From the NCBI GenBank assembly GCA_013397075.1, contig VWZS01005944.1, forward strand, positions 186,001-250,000: a stretch of 64,000 nucleotides of DNA, given 5' to 3'. The translations under genes were made by a program, and so were the position numbers. The notes beneath the pieces are model-generated. The model had not been told where the DNA came from, ran no database searches, and saw only the letters and a program-made list of their open reading frames with translations. Below, piece by piece: positions 26,301 through 40,185 of this stretch. The DNA is from Rhabdornis inornatus. Lineage: Eukaryota; Chordata; Aves; Passeriformes; Rhabdornithidae. Position 1 is the first letter of the stretch, and every line of letters starts with the position of its first letter.

Positions 26301-29300
26301 ATCTTAATTATTATCTGCATTCCCCTTATTTGACAGGGCACACTTTCCCTCTTTTCCCCAACCTTCACCAGCTAGCAAGTCCAGCCAGAGCAACCACTTA
26401 CTGCATCTCAGATGGAATTCTGTCAAGCTTAGCACATTAAAGAGAGTACTAGAAGTGTGTTGCTTCTATATATAAACTGCCTGTCTGGTGCACAGTATGT
26501 CTGAATTATACAGCTTGCCAAATCCAAGTTCTCCTGGATGAGGGGAAAAAGAGAAAAAAAAGTCCCCCTTTGGAGTTATTTTCAAAGCACTCCATAATAT
26601 TCTCAAGGAGAGCAGTGCAGAGTCTTTGGGAAAAAAGCCATCACACATACCACTTACATTCATTATTGAGTTTCTTTAAGGTAGCAAAGCCTTTTGTAAA
26701 GAAGGTCACTCAAAGCAGTAGAAACAAAGATTTGAGCCAGGTGTAGACAAAACCCTGCAGGAGTGACAGAGCTGCACAATTTCTACCATCAGTGCAATTA
26801 TTATTAACTGCTCCTCTGCTGCCTACCAGCATCACACCTTTCCTTCCCCCAGGTGGCCTCTGTTTTCTTCTCTGCCTCCCCATCTCTTCTCTTTTAAATA
26901 TTAAAGACACATCTAAGAAACCATTGTGCATTTACTCACAGAAGAGTGGGTGTTTTATGCCACACAGAAATAAAATCACCTAAGGTTTTCAGCAGTGACA
27001 TGGCACAGGTATAACAGAGGCATAACAGAGTTATCTTTGATCAAATTTATAAAACTCTTCTGTCTTTCCCAAGGTGACACTCAGACTTTTGGCTGCTGGG
27101 CAGGATTTCCTGCCATGCCCATGGTGTCGCTTCTTGGAACTTCCTGAAGTTTAATGTCTAAAACGCAAGTGAAATGAACTTTCCTAACGACTGCTGAAGG
27201 ATTTTTATCCTGTCCAATTCCCAGAACTCCTGTTCTCTGCTTCAGCATATGTTTCTCCAGCATTTGGGCAGCACTGACTGCTCAACACAGCCTCACTCCT
27301 CACCTCATTTCTTATAAAGTCTGTGACCAGACTGCATCACCAAACCAGGTTACACAGACCCCACATTAACAGTTGCTATCAGCACTATTTAAACTGTTAG
27401 GGAGAGAAAATAATTTTTATTTTTGCTCTGCTAAGCTCTCATTGATCCTCAGTTTTGATTCTCAATCCCACAGCTCACTGACAGCAGGAGAAAAATCAGT
27501 GTGTTGGAACACTGGCAGATGTCCAGAGCCTACTTCCAAAATTCAATATAAAAATGTCCAAAGAAGGGATAATGCTGTAGTAGCCACTCAGAAATGTGGA
27601 CACTCAATACTGTTTGAGCACCCTTTAAAAAAATAAGTCCAAGACAACTTTTTAGTAGTGAAAAAGGTTTCATTTGCACTCAGTGGCATTTTCCTTTCCC
27701 AGCCACGTATCTGAAAATAGATATTCTCCTTTTTTCTCATTTAAGAGCCTTTTGCCCTGGAAAGGATTGACCTAAAATTCAAGATATTTAAAAAACAAAT
27801 TACTACTTAGAGTTCAGTACCGTAAAAAGTGAGAGTTCAAAGCTGAAACATTCAAGTTTCAGAACAAAGAGTTCCATCTCCTTTTACACAGCATTTCCAT
27901 TTCAAAAAGTGTTAAATACCTACAACTACATACATTTAATAGACAAAGATTTTCCTCATGCCTTATAGGTATATTTCTAATTTCTGTCACAAAAAGGCAG
28001 GGAGACAAAACCTCTTCAAATAATAAATAATAATAAATCCTTAAAGGCACATCCCTACCTGACCTCAAGTAAATGAAAGATAAAACAAACTTTTACACGT
28101 AAACATTAAGATTCAAAACAGGAGATGACCTTTAGTGCACCCTTCCATGAGTGGAATGTTCTCATCCACAAGCAGATTTAATTAAATTTAGCTCTTTAGA
28201 CTGATTAGAGTTAATAAAGCAATTTGTTAATAGACCGTTTTATTATGTTTACAATGCACTGTCTCGTTGGTATTTTGCAATAGTTACAAGCTGCAAGGCA
28301 CTGTTCTTTCACCTTCTCTGACTGCACTGATTTTACATAAAATGTAAAAGAGGGGCCCAGAGTCATTACAAGCACTGGAGTAGATCAGAAGTGCAGTATA
28401 TAAAATATATTGCATGAGGGATCCTACAAGAGATGCCACCAGGGGTGACTATTTTTATCTTATATATAAAACAAACCATGTTTCAAATTCACTGTATCAG
28501 AGAAACTTCTGTAAAAAAAACATATAATCACCATATACAAGGGAATTACTGTAAAAATTGTGATTTCTCATGCCCCTCATTGCTACACATTTCTGTTAAG
28601 CTCTGGACCACTTCTTTGTGCAACAAGTGTTTGGAGAAGAGATCCAGGTGGGAAAGAGTTGCATGAAATTCTTCAAACTGTACCACCTTCCTGCAGAGGG
28701 ACTGTGCTTCTGGTTAATTTAGATATTCTGCTGCAGGAAATAGCCCACAGCTCTCTCAGGCTACCCATATCCTCAAGGGAAAGCCAGAACCCTTCAAATT
28801 CTGAAAATTCTCCATTTGTAGCATCTACCAAGGGAAGCCACAACCTGCCTAAGCAAATCTGATATAAGGGAAAGTTTCTAAATCCAGAGAAACCACCTTA
28901 AAAATCTGGAATTTTCTTGTCAGTACAGCTGGATGCTGCAGAGGATGGATAACAGCTTCCACTACATCATGCTGTACTGGATTTTGTGTCCTTCAAGCAC
29001 AAATATCAAACTTCAAACATTTAGCAATGGCACTGAAACCATGACTCTCCAGGAGAGGAGCCAAGCCCTACACTCGGTTTGCAGAAAAAGCACACAGAGG
29101 ATATTTCACAAGGAACAAGTTTTTAAAAAAAAAAAAAAATCATGCTTTTCAAGAAATTTTAAGAGACCTGTCAAAAATAAATTTAAAAAAATAATAAAAT
29201 AAAAACCACACTCCATATCTCACTACTGCAACCAGTTCAAAAATGTGTGAGATGGTCTTACCTGGCTGGCAGACAGGAGTTACCCTCTCATGCTGCTATT

Positions 29301-32300
29301 ATTCCACAAGCCTCTCCCTCCTCCTGGGAAGAGGAATTCCCTCAGAGAGAGCCAGGACATGTCAGGAGAAGTTGCCCAGAGTTCAGCAATGGCACTGAAC
29401 CACCCTTCAACTGGGATTAGGGCTAAAAAAGCAGCATTGTTTGAGAAACGATTGGACAGCTTTTGTGTGGGGGTGGGATGGGATTACTGCCTCCAAACTG
29501 GGTCTGAGCAGTAATGGATTACTTGGAGAATCTGTGCCCTAACCCTCACTAAACTAATTAATTCAGTTTGAAATGTGCTACTGGGCTACACACACCTTGT
29601 CCAGGGGTACAGCAAGAGTGACCTTTACAGCTGTTTTATTGGAATTCTGGAAATCACAGAATGCCACTTGGAATGCACCAATGGCACAAGGCAGCTCAAC
29701 CCAGGGCAGCTCCTTCCTTTGCCTGCTCCATTTTCCCCCAATAGATACAATTATAAATTGTATCCTCAATCACATAATCTATTCAACACTCAAATCTTGC
29801 CAACCTATAAGTTTAAGGTCAGGAGAGTGTCTGAAAAATGGCAAAGTAACAACAAGAGGTGAGAGAACGGGATAGGCCAACAGCAAAAGCTTAGCCCTTG
29901 GAGAATCACATTCTATTAGAGAAAATAACAATGGAACCCCAATTCCCTTAAGATTTTCTACCAGTTCCTGAGGTGCAGCAAGGAATCTTAGAAAGGTTAT
30001 TCCTAAGGGGTTTATATTTGATTGCTGTAACTCACAAAGTATCCAAGACTTTTTTTGGGTGCACTCTATTGATTTTATAGTGGGAAGACTAAAAGTGCAG
30101 CCAGCAGCACAGGTAGCAGACCCCAGACAAGAATCTCTAGATAATTCAGATCTCTAAAAAGCTTCTTTCCCTTCTAACAGGTTCAGCCTCCCCTTAAAAA
30201 AAATGAAGCTAGATTTTTGTAACAGCACTGCAAACACACTGATCTTTATTTTCTAATGCTAATTGGTTAGACAGAAAGTTCTAGGTTACCTCTTGATTGA
30301 AAATCATTGCTAAGTTTGACAGGATGTGCTTATTCCATCAGTGATACAAAAGCACTCCACCAGCACATACAGAGAACCTTTCCTCACTTGCTCCAGTCCA
30401 TCAAATAATGATTTTTTTTCCCCTGGGGTAATTAAACAAGAATGCACAAATATTTCTAAAAACACTGTGTAACCCTCTATAAATAAAACAGTGACATTCT
30501 CTACATATACCAACATTATCTCTTGTATCCACACCATTTCCCAGAGCCCCTGGATTCCTCTACAGTTCATGCAAAGGTTAGGTCACATCACTGCTCCAAC
30601 ACACTCATTTCACATCGGGGCAGATTTTAATTTCATATGGAAGAGACAATGGAGCAGCACGACCTTTGGGTATCACAAAACATGTCCCAAAAGCCCACTT
30701 TCATTTTCAACAGATGTTGGTTCAACATATTTGTCAGTGTAAATCCTCTTAGGGCCAGGCAGCACACACAGCAAAGGAAGCAAAGCAATACCAACACACA
30801 CATTTTTCATATGGGAGAATGGACATTTTAAGGAAAACAGCTTAGGAGAAATGCACATTTGCAAAGCAAAGAAATAGGGTTCGTAGACCATTAAAAAATT
30901 GACTTGTTTCCTAAGAGCACATAAAGTTGTATCTACTAGTTTCCTGGCAAGTCTGTTGAAAAAACTTCAAGTTTGCAATCAGAGAGAAACAAAATGTAAA
31001 GACAGATTTAAAAAAAAAAATAAAACACCAAAGCAGTAGGCTGTTTCCTCTGTTTGTAGTGAGCAGAAGCAAATAGGATTTCATGGGTTTGTGTGAAGAC
31101 TGCAGCACTCTGGCACTGATAAAAACAGACATATCTCAACTATCTGACTCTGAGGCAACATGTGTTTTAAAAGGGAAAAAATGTGAAGCTCTAAGAGTCT
31201 GATAGGAGAGCAGAGCCCAGGGATTTTTGTGCATGTGAAGCACACCAAGAGCCTTTCCTTGCTCTCCTGTCATCCCAGCATGTTAGCTGATAAACGCTCC
31301 ATAATTAGAAGACCCAAGTGGGGATGCCTGAAATCCATCTGACCTGAGGGAATGAGTTTAAAAACCTGACCCAGCTTTTAGCGTGCCAGATCCTCCTGTA
31401 TTCCATTTGTGCCTACTGGAAAGGGCTGGCAAAGGCAGACACAAGAGACAGACTCAACTAAACATGGTGTTCAGTGGGATTAGAGAAAGGTTATTTTGGG
31501 ACGTTAGGAAGTACTCAAAAGAGGAGGGCAAAGGGAAAAAAAAGTAATATTAAATTTAAATCAGATGCTGGCAAAGGGAAAGGTCACAAGATACGCACAA
31601 GCAGAAATCAGGAGGGAAGAAATATTACTCCTTTACATTCCCTGTCTGAGGAGAGCATCTGTTTGACCGGGGGAATGGTCTGCAAAGAATCACCAGTGGG
31701 ACAGAGGCATCACCACTCCACTGCAATATTAACACACAAGTCACTGCCCAAACAGCTACACCAGCAAACACACAAATAAACTCCTTTTGTGGAACTTGCT
31801 TCCAGTAAACTCGGCCGTTCTGGGAGAGATAAATCAATCTGACACTAATTACATCCAAAAACTGCAAGTAATGACATCATGGTAGGAAAAGCCCAGCTCT
31901 GAGGGATCTATTTTTGAGGAAGCCAGTTGGAGATACCATCTTGCTATTTCTTTGACAGAAGTTTGGATATAAATCGAATATTCCAGGCTCGTTCACATAA
32001 ACCTTCCAACAGCTAAAAGGAAACTGCAGCCCTGAGACCCAACTAGTGTCTTTGCATTTCTTCACATGCCAAAGATAACAGGTGCTCATACCTAATACCA
32101 GGTATTAAAAACAGGAACATGGCCACCGCGTTGCACCTGGCAATTATGGTTTACCAAAGCTTCTGATTTCTTGTACAGCAACACATAACACAAAAATAAT
32201 CTCTAAATATTGCCTCAGGAGCACGGGAGCTCGCAAAGTGTTGGAGAATCAGAAGGCACACGGTGTTTTTGCAAGCCTAATGTGAGGATTAAGCTGTGTG

Positions 32301-35300
32301 ACAGAAGAAACTCCACTCTTGCAGAGAGAAGCAGTGTGCAGGAAGGAGGAAAGAGAGGTGATAAACCAGCCAGGAGTAGAAGCAACAAGGAATGAAGAAG
32401 CTTCCTTATTCCTTATACATCTGAGATGGGAACATAGCTCGGATTTGGCACTTTCAGATCACTTTCCTTGTCTCCAGCTCAACTCTGAGAAGCTGCAGGA
32501 GTGTTTAGGGGGATAAACTCACAGATGGGCAGAGCAGATGCCACTGAGCAAATCCGCCTCTCCTCCATCCCACCCAGGCTATTTCCTACTGAAAGCACAC
32601 CTCAAAGCAATCAACTTCCCAGTTCTAGGTCAGACATTTTTAATTAGGTCAGACACTCATTTTTCTTGGCATTGAATGGGATCTTAAGTCCTTAAATTAA
32701 CAGAAGTTATTTCAATGTATTCAGTGAAACTTCTAAGTCAGAAACTTTCTAGTCACTCAAAGTTTTAGACCAGAGCTGTGCCCTTTCTGTTCAAGTATAT
32801 CCAAACCCCAAAACATCCATCCTTCCTCAACCCAGAAATAGTTTTGTTCAAACTTGCACATTTTTATGCCTGAGATTAAAACCAACATATTTTCAAATGA
32901 TTTGAAGACAAGCACCTCTCTTTTCACAATTCCACACCCTGAAGCAGCACACAGCGAATCAGAACTTCACTTACAGGAAAACATGAACACTGAGGGGATG
33001 GAGGAACAAAGTACAGAATAGCAGGCTGGATGCTCAAGTGCAAGTCAAACCCATCTCAGGAGGATTCATTTAGCCAGGGATCCACCCATTTCTGCCCAGT
33101 TTTTGGTTTAGGCACACACCCACATCCCAAAACAAGCAATGCTCAGTGTTGGAAACAGCATTAGTCAGAGTTTGTTAGCATCTTCTCCTCTCTCAACACT
33201 CAAAATTCTCATAAAAGTGCTCCTAGCTCTGCTCATTGGGAAATGCTTCCCAAGCCTTGCCTTCACACCTCATGCCACCTAGCTAAGTTTGTTTAAAGGC
33301 AGAATGAAAAACTACCCAAATAATAATGGGAAATGCCTTTGGAGCTGAGGTCTAGGTGAGGACACTTGTGAAACTCTCCCAGTGGGCAGAGGTCTGGAAC
33401 ATCCCTGCCAGCATCAAAGTGGTACTTCTGTGTTTTCCCAGACTTTGTACCCTCTCTGCAGACCCTCAAAGCCGTGAGTTTTTAACAGCATGACCAGAAT
33501 TTCCACATCTTCATAACAGAAAATGTCAGGTGGTCACTCAGCTACCTGAAGTCATTTGCACGCTGCAAGCACTGCAGGGCTCTTCCTGCATAGCTGAAAC
33601 CATCACATGTCTTCCACTGAAGCACTGCTTTATTCAGCAATTACTGTGCCACACCAAGCTTTCACTTCAACAGCTAAATCTCCTACAGCCAGGCCTTTGA
33701 GAGTTGCTTTACTTGCAACCTACTACTTCTACACCAAGCCTGCCCATAAGGATGCTTTTGAAATATATTTTTGCGTGATGTAATGTTCTCATTTCAGTGT
33801 ACACACCAGTTTATTTTCCCAGCATTAGCCAGGAAAGTTCTTCAGCCTAATTTTTGTTCTGTAACTAGAATAAGTGAAGGAAAGGAGAGTGTCTTGGGAG
33901 TTAAAGGCTACAAATGTCTTCTGACAAGAAGCCCTTAAGCACTTTCCTCATCTTTACTGCGTGATGAAGCCCAAAATTCAGCTATTTTTCTACTCCATGC
34001 AAGGCCAGCTGTGTCACTGGTGGATTCAGAGGTGCAAGAGCACTAGTTATTAGGGAGCTTTCTCTGCTTCTGGTGTTGAAACAACCATGCACCTTCCCTT
34101 CTCTGGGGATTAATATAAACCCTTAAAGCCACCTTTCTGAAGGAAAATTTGGTTTACTGTAGCTCTCTTACCCCCTTCCCCCCACACCATTCCAATGGGC
34201 AGCTTCTCCCCAAAAAGTATTTCGGCACCAGCAAGACAACAGCTGATATTTCAGAGCTGCTATTTTAAGGATTCCAGTCTATCTAGACAGATTCACTGCT
34301 CTTGGCAACCTGCTGACTTGACAGGAGGGACAAATACCTCACTTCACAAGTCCAAAATACTACATGGATTATGCTTCTTGCAAGCAAAGGATGAAAAAAA
34401 AAAAATAAAAAAAAATCCCAGTGTAAAAGCCTTGCAAGTACATTTGAGCTCCAACTTTATCCAGCAACAGGCCTGGAAAAACTTCCTTCTAGATGAGGTA
34501 ATGATTAGTGTTACATCCTGTAGCCAAGCTCAGCATCTGGGCTTACAAAGACAGAGGCTGGGCTTCCAATGCTGTTAATCCTACCAGTAGTCCCTTGCTT
34601 GACTGAAACAGGAATCACAGTTCCTCAACAGCTGCTTCCTCAGACAGCAAGAGAACAGCTGAAGGGGACTCAAGCCAGGCACGGACACAAAAAAAGGCAA
34701 CTAATTATTTCAAGTTTGTAAGACAGGCTCCAGTCACCCATTTAACCAACGTGAGGTGAGTCTTCAGATTTTTATCTCACTTCTTTAAACTGCTCTTTCA
34801 CACATTGACTTTGGGAGAAATTGTAAGAGGCACCAATGCCATTTGTTGGATATATGGATGTACAGTATAAGGGAAAAAGGAGTGTTTGATGAAGAGCATA
34901 TCTGCCACATAAAATCATCTTAAATTTGGAACAATTCCCCACACCCTACTGGCAAGCATCGCCTACAAAGCCCTCCTTCCTTCCTAAATTTAGGTCAGCC
35001 TGGCTGAGTCAAGAGCATCCCTTGCTTTTGTAACTTTCTGTTCTAGAACATAAAAGCCAGACATGCTTTTTTCAGATAATTTGTTTGGATCATACATTAA
35101 CACTCATAAAGGCAGAAAGTAATGCAATAAAAAAATAAGTCCAATACTGGTGCTACATAAGCCAGGCTGTCTCTAAGGGCTTCTCTTGGAACGTTCATCC
35201 AGCCTACAAAAGCCTTCACACATCTGTAATACCAAATACTGCTCCAAAAAGTTCCACCCCTACCCTGACAATGCACCCAGATCTCACACAAAGGGAATAT

Positions 35301-36229
35301 ATCCTAAGGGAGAATATCCTGAGGGAACACACTGCTTTAAATGCTCTGGTTTGCATAATAGTTCAATAAAGTTTATGCGGTTTGTGTTCCCATATACAAA
35401 TAGCCACTTTGCTTGCTTTAGTTTCAATTTGTAGCAAATTGTTTCCATCTCTATTTATGGAAGTCACCCAAACTGCTGTTTAAAACAGAGTTTTCTCCCC
35501 CAGATTAACTCCTCAATTTAACAGATTCCACATTCAACCACCATAGCATCTCTTCACTAGTCCCTAAACTCCAATTTAGCCTATTGAAGTTACTTACTGA
35601 AGTGCCTTCTTACTGTAACTATTAAACCTGGCTGGCTGGTTTCATCTGCATTTTGAGCTCTTTCTAATTAGCAACACTTCCTGCTCCTTCATAGCAGTGT
35701 AACATCCCAATTTTTTAATCACTAAGAACACAGGTCAATGCCCAAACTGATTACTTAAGTGAAATAATCAAACGTATGGTCCACAAATGGATTGTGCTAG
35801 TTTTTTAAAAAGTAAAAATCATGTATGTACAAAGATGTAGGTGACAGTTCCTGAAAGTGACATAAAGTGTACAAAGAGTGAAGGCACAATCCTTGCAACA
35901 TTACGTCCTTTAACAACAAAAATAAATTATGCTGATGAATTACCAATTTCAAATTAATTATTACCTAAAGAGCTTTGCTCTGTAAAATGGTGGATGAAGA
36001 AGATTCCTAGCACAGAGAGGACACACGGCAGGATCATTTTTCTGAGCAGTGTAACACACATCTGTGGCAAAACAAGGTGTCAATTACTTCCCTAATACAG
36101 ACAAGAAATTGACCTTGTCGTTCCTCATTCAGGAAAATAAAAAACAGTAACCAATATCATCTGCCTACAAGAGAAATATCTCATTTACACAGCTCCTTGC
36201 TGGATTTGCAAAACCCCCGCAAGCAGAAC

Positions 36230-36650
36230 AATTATTACCGCGGCTAGCGGAGTGGAAGCCAGCAAAAAAAACATTTCCCTAGAAACAATGTCTCAAATAA
36301 TCACATCAAAGCCATCTAATCCAAGCAGGAAGGCAGCTCCTGGAAGGTCCAGCTGGGCAGGGCTGTGCCTTGCCGAGCTCTGTCCGGACAGACGAGCGCG
36401 CAGCACGCGGCTCCCGCTGCCTCTGCTGGCACAGACCTCGAGCAGTATCAAACCGCTCGATTTTGCAAACACTGCTGGCATGTGCTCACCGAGGGCGATG
36501 AAAGAGCCCAAAAGTTTCCATTGGCCTGAGCACAGAATAATCTGCTGGCTCAAGGCGAGCCTGAAAGAGGAGAAGCTGATCATTGATCGGTTTCGCTGAC
36601 GCCCCGGGAAAAAGCAAGCTCAGCAGCGCCAGCCAGGTGTGTGAACAGCA
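36230..36650. promoter_or_regulatory. CpG-rich patch inside LRRFIP1 intron 1 (candidate enhancer or alternative promoter)
   Basis: Roughly 20 CpG dinucleotides fall in about 400 bp, including GACGAGCGCGCAGCACGCGG and CGACGCCCCGGG-like segments. The flanking kilobases have almost none. On the minus strand an acceptor-like TCTCCTCTTTCAG (near 36563) and a donor-like CTCGGTGAGC (near 36489) would bound a short exon of about 70 bases. No known LRRFIP1 peptide is encoded. I call it a regulatory candidate from composition alone. Confidence 0.35.
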
Positions 36651-38480
36651 AATCCTGAGCGGCAGACAGTCTGAGAGTCTGCTAGAAACTCAGAACACCG
36701 TGTTTTGTGTTAATTATATTTACATATTTGCCATCCACCTAATTACCATGCCTGTCAAACCCTGCAGTCACATCTGGTGGTACAGCACTACCCTTTCCTG
36801 ATGCAGTGACTTGCACCTTCTACCTTTGCTCTGAATAGGTCTGGACAAGGTGGTAAACTACTTCAGAAACCGCCTCAAACTTTAAAACTACTACTAATTA
36901 ACATGACCAATACTGCTACTACACCCTTGGCACTACAAGATGCTTCACTCTCACAATTTCCTTCCTCTTGCTTAGTTACTTCCCCTCATTGCTCTCACTG
37001 CCCTCTTCACCACACCAGGCTCCTTCCTGGTCTGTGCAAGACACAGAGCAAGACATCCCAACTCCAAATCCAAACAAATTTATATTCAAATGGCAGGAGT
37101 TTTTCAAAAAGTCCTGGCAAGTCTTGCTGTCTTCTTATAGGAGCACATAGTAGAGTGAGAATGGTGGGTTTGCCAAAATATTCTGACAACCACAAAAGCC
37201 ACCTCTGTGAATCAGTCTAGTTTGGATGCTCTCTTGGGCTCTCACATGGACATAGGGAAAATGAGACTTTAGGATCTGCAAATAACTTGCCAGCACCTCT
37301 GACTTCTGGATAACAAAGGACCAAGGAAAAGACAGGAATGAAAATCTATGTGCAAAAGCAACATAGATTTTTTGTTTGTCTGAACACCTGTGAGAAAGGC
37401 TGGAAGAGCCAAAATATCAGCAGCCCTCCCACCCCTTCTCAACATGGAGGCTCTCAACGTCCTTGCTAAGGAGAGAAAAAAGACTTAGTTGACATATTTT
37501 AAGACTGGATCATACAGAAGGAGTCATCTGGGATCCTTTGTGTGGAGAACAGGCAGTTAAACAACAAAACAATTAGAGACAGAGTAATGCAAATAGATAA
37601 AATAATATGGGAAAATGCTGAACCTTGAACTTGGCAGTTCACAGTTTTAGCACTCAAGGGAAAAGATAAAAGACATGCTTGTGTTGGGCTTTTTGAGCAA
37701 ATGGAGTTGTCCTTTAAACAAACCCCAGGAGAAAGAAGAAGAAAAAAAAAAAGCCACAAACCACCACAATATATGAGTCCTCAAACCACTACACAATGCA
37801 GTGAAAAGCAGATCTAAGATAAAGAAAAGAGAAAGTGGGAGAAAAACACGCAACAGAAAAGAGCAGCTGGGTTCCTTGTTAGAGAGTGATGTCTTCCTTG
37901 ATCAAATGACAGCATGGCCAGGACACAGTTGAGAATTCAAACCCTCATCCCAGAACAATTCTTAGGATATCACCATGACTCTAACAGACAGCACAATCAC
38001 TCTCACTTGCTATGTCATGTCCAGGACATGAGACATTCTTGTCCTCCTACCTCAAACTCCATCCTTAGGAACCTTCTCATTACCCTGCCACAAAATCCTG
38101 CCTTCAGAGAACACACTCACACCGAACCACTCACACAAAACTCAGCCTACTGAACACATTCCAAAGATGCTACTAACCACGTGAAAATGGTGCACAACTG
38201 GAAAGCCACTGGTGGTAATAAGGAGCACAATGTCACAGCTAACTCAACCTACCAGCCAGTGCCATCAAAAATAAGCCACACATTAGCATTCACCTGATCC
38301 TGCTGCAATGCTGAATCAGGAAAGGAAACCAAGAGAGACTTTAAACTCTTCCAGAAGAGCAATTTATCTTGTAACCCATCTTGGGGTTACACCAACACCA
38401 GGTGGGCTGACACACATAACTCACGCTAGGGGAAGAGGATGGCCACCTTCAGCAGCAGCACTGGAGCAGTTTAGACAACG
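36651..38480. other. LRRFIP1 intron 1, non-coding, nothing specific
   Basis: AT-rich intronic DNA between the CpG patch and the next CR1. It has only short chance frames, an A-rich run near 37740 and no repeat family I can name. Confidence 0.5.
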
Positions 38481-38830
38481 AATCACAGAATGGTTTCGGT
38501 TGGAAGGGACCTCAGGTCAACCCCTTGCTATGGGCAGGGACATTTTCCACCAGACCAGGTTCCTCAGAGCTCCATCCAACCTGGCGTTGGACACTTCCAG
38601 GGATGGGCAACCTGTGCCAGTGTCTCTCCATCCTCACAGGGAAGAATTTCACCCTAATATTCCGTCCAACCCTGGTCTTTTTCAGTCTGAATCCATTCCC
38701 CCTTGTCCTGCCACCACATGCTCCTCTAAGTTGTCACTCTTCATCTTCCTCATAGGCTTCCTACTGGAGAAGAACCCCAGGGCTGCTTATCCCCCTTTCC
38801 CCCATTGCAGGACTGCCACAGCAAGGATGG
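38481..38830 (-). mobile_element. CR1 LINE, 5'-truncated
   Basis: AATCACAGAATGGTTTCGG followed by TTGGAAGGGACCTCAGGTCAA is the reverse complement of the CR1 3' end. Homology runs on through the TATGGGCAGGGACATTTTCCAC block and the CTCATAGGCTTCCTACTGGAG region. The right boundary is approximate. Confidence 0.85.
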
Positions 38831-39095
38831 AGAACAGACTTTGTCAGATTTAGTAGACATAAAAAACAAATTCATGCTATCTTGGTTACCACTGAACCAA
38901 TTTAAGCGTGCATAAGAAGAATAAGGAGGCAGGAAGCATCAGCAATCAGCTGGTTTAGAAGGTTGAAGTCACATTGAGCAGGATGCAGCATTTGGTGGGC
39001 AGCAATACAAAAACCAGTTTCCAAGTTAGAAGGTTCACTTATGCCCACACCCAGCATCACCTTGCAGCATTCTGGTTTTCATTTTTCCCTCCCAC

Positions 39096-39231
39096 CCCTG
39101 GAAGTGTTCCAGGCCAGCTTGGATTGTGCTTGGAGCAACCCGGGAGCAGTGGAAGGTGTTCCGCGGCAGGGAGCTTGGAATGAGATGGTTTTTGGCATCC
39201 TAACCCAAACCACGCTGCGATTCTATGATTT
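39096..39231 (+). mobile_element. CR1 LINE 3' fragment
   Basis: CCTGGAAGTGTTCCAGGCCAG through to GATTCTATGATTT is the sense-strand CR1 3' end. Only about 136 bp remain. It lies just inside intron 1 next to the LRRFIP1 CpG island and the assembly gap. Confidence 0.85.
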
Positions 39232-39474
39232 ATCCGTGTCCACAACACACCCGAGCGGCCTGTTGGCAGTGGCTGACACCAATCCAAGTGGCTGGCGATG
39301 GATATCCCCTCCCTGGAAGGGCTGGAGAGGGGGGTCTCCGGCCCCGCACCCTTCCCTCACCGTGTGCCCGGGGATGGTGGCACAGCCGGCGGTCAAGGAG
39401 GGTTCGCATCTCGCCCTTGAGCCGCCGCCGTGCCGGGGGCCGGGGGCGCCTGCGCGGCGCTCGGGGGAGCCCGG

Positions 39475-40031
39475 NNNNNNNNNNNNNNNNNNNNNNNNNN
39501 NNNNNNNNNNNNNNNNNNNNNNNNNNNNNNNNNNNNNNNNNNNNNNNNNNNNNNNNNNNNNNNNNNNNNNNNNNNNNNNNNNNNNNNNNNNNNNNNNNNN
39601 NNNNNNNNNNNNNNNNNNNNNNNNNNNNNNNNNNNNNNNNNNNNNNNNNNNNNNNNNNNNNNNNNNNNNNNNNNNNNNNNNNNNNNNNNNNNNNNNNNNN
39701 NNNNNNNNNNNNNNNNNNNNNNNNNNNNNNNNNNNNNNNNNNNNNNNNNNNNNNNNNNNNNNNNNNNNNNNNNNNNNNNNNNNNNNNNNNNNNNNNNNNN
39801 NNNNNNNNNNNNNNNNNNNNNNNNNNNNNNNNNNNNNNNNNNNNNNNNNNNNNNNNNNNNNNNNNNNNNNNNNNNNNNNNNNNNNNNNNNNNNNNNNNNN
39901 NNNNNNNNNNNNNNNNNNNNNNNNNNNNNNNNNNNNNNNNNNNNNNNNNNNNNNNNNNNNNNNNNNNNNNNNNNNNNNNNNNNNNNNNNNNNNNNNNNNN
40001 NNNNNNNNNNNNNNNNNNNNNNNNNNNNNNN
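39475..40031. other. Assembly gap (557 N)
   Basis: A run of unknown bases lies in the GC-rich start of LRRFIP1 intron 1, a typical drop-out region for short-read assembly. Reading frames crossing it have no meaning. Confidence 1.
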
Positions 40032-40095
40032 GGGGGAAGGCGAGCGGAGGAGGATGGAGAAGGGAGAAGGGGGGATGCCGCCTCCCGCCGCTCAC

Positions 40096-40185
40096 CTCGC
40101 GGGCGATCTGGTTGAGCGCATCGTCCTCTGCCGTCAGGCGCTCCCGGTTCGGAAGCCGCTTACGCCCAGCGCCCGGCGTCCCCAT
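40096..40185 (-). CDS. LRRFIP1: LRRFIP1 first coding exon (upstream promoter isoform)
   Basis: On the minus strand the ATG at 40185 opens a 30-codon exon. It begins MGTPGAGRKRLPNRERL, continues TAEDDALNQIARE, and ends in phase 0 at 40096 before the consensus donor GTGAGC. LRRFIP1 (and its paralogue LRRFIP2) proteins start MGT-G-GRKR and reach NQIARE just before the shared AEARLAAKR exon, so both the identity and the splice site are well supported. NRERLTAEDDALNQ favours LRRFIP1 over LRRFIP2. The product is a coiled-coil protein that binds FLII and is linked to transcriptional repression and nucleic acid sensing. Only this exon and the alternative exon at 2485-2529 fall in the window, and the rest of the gene lies to the left. 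Synteny with RAB17 and PRLH agrees with the assignment. Confidence 0.95.

Larger units (their letters stand above)
17692..36229. other. LRRFIP1 intron 1, long AT-rich non-coding block
   Basis: About 18.5 kb of intronic DNA with simple A/T runs, a CAAAA/CAA-rich tract at about 17735-17776, an AT tract with one ambiguous base at 18313, an old LINE remnant near 20.35 kb, and two small tandem duplications (22443-22532 and 23310-23360). Open frames are all under about 175 codons and carry no recognisable domain. I found no supported exon or RNA gene. Confidence 0.55.

Noticed and set aside
36293..36599. Coding gene in the CpG patch at 36.3 kb (115 codons plus, 96 codons minus)
   Set aside because: Neither peptide is recognisable. 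Long frames are expected in a GC-rich patch. Kept only as a regulatory candidate.
38308..38853. 181-codon plus-strand frame
   Set aside because: Most of it is antisense CR1 sequence.
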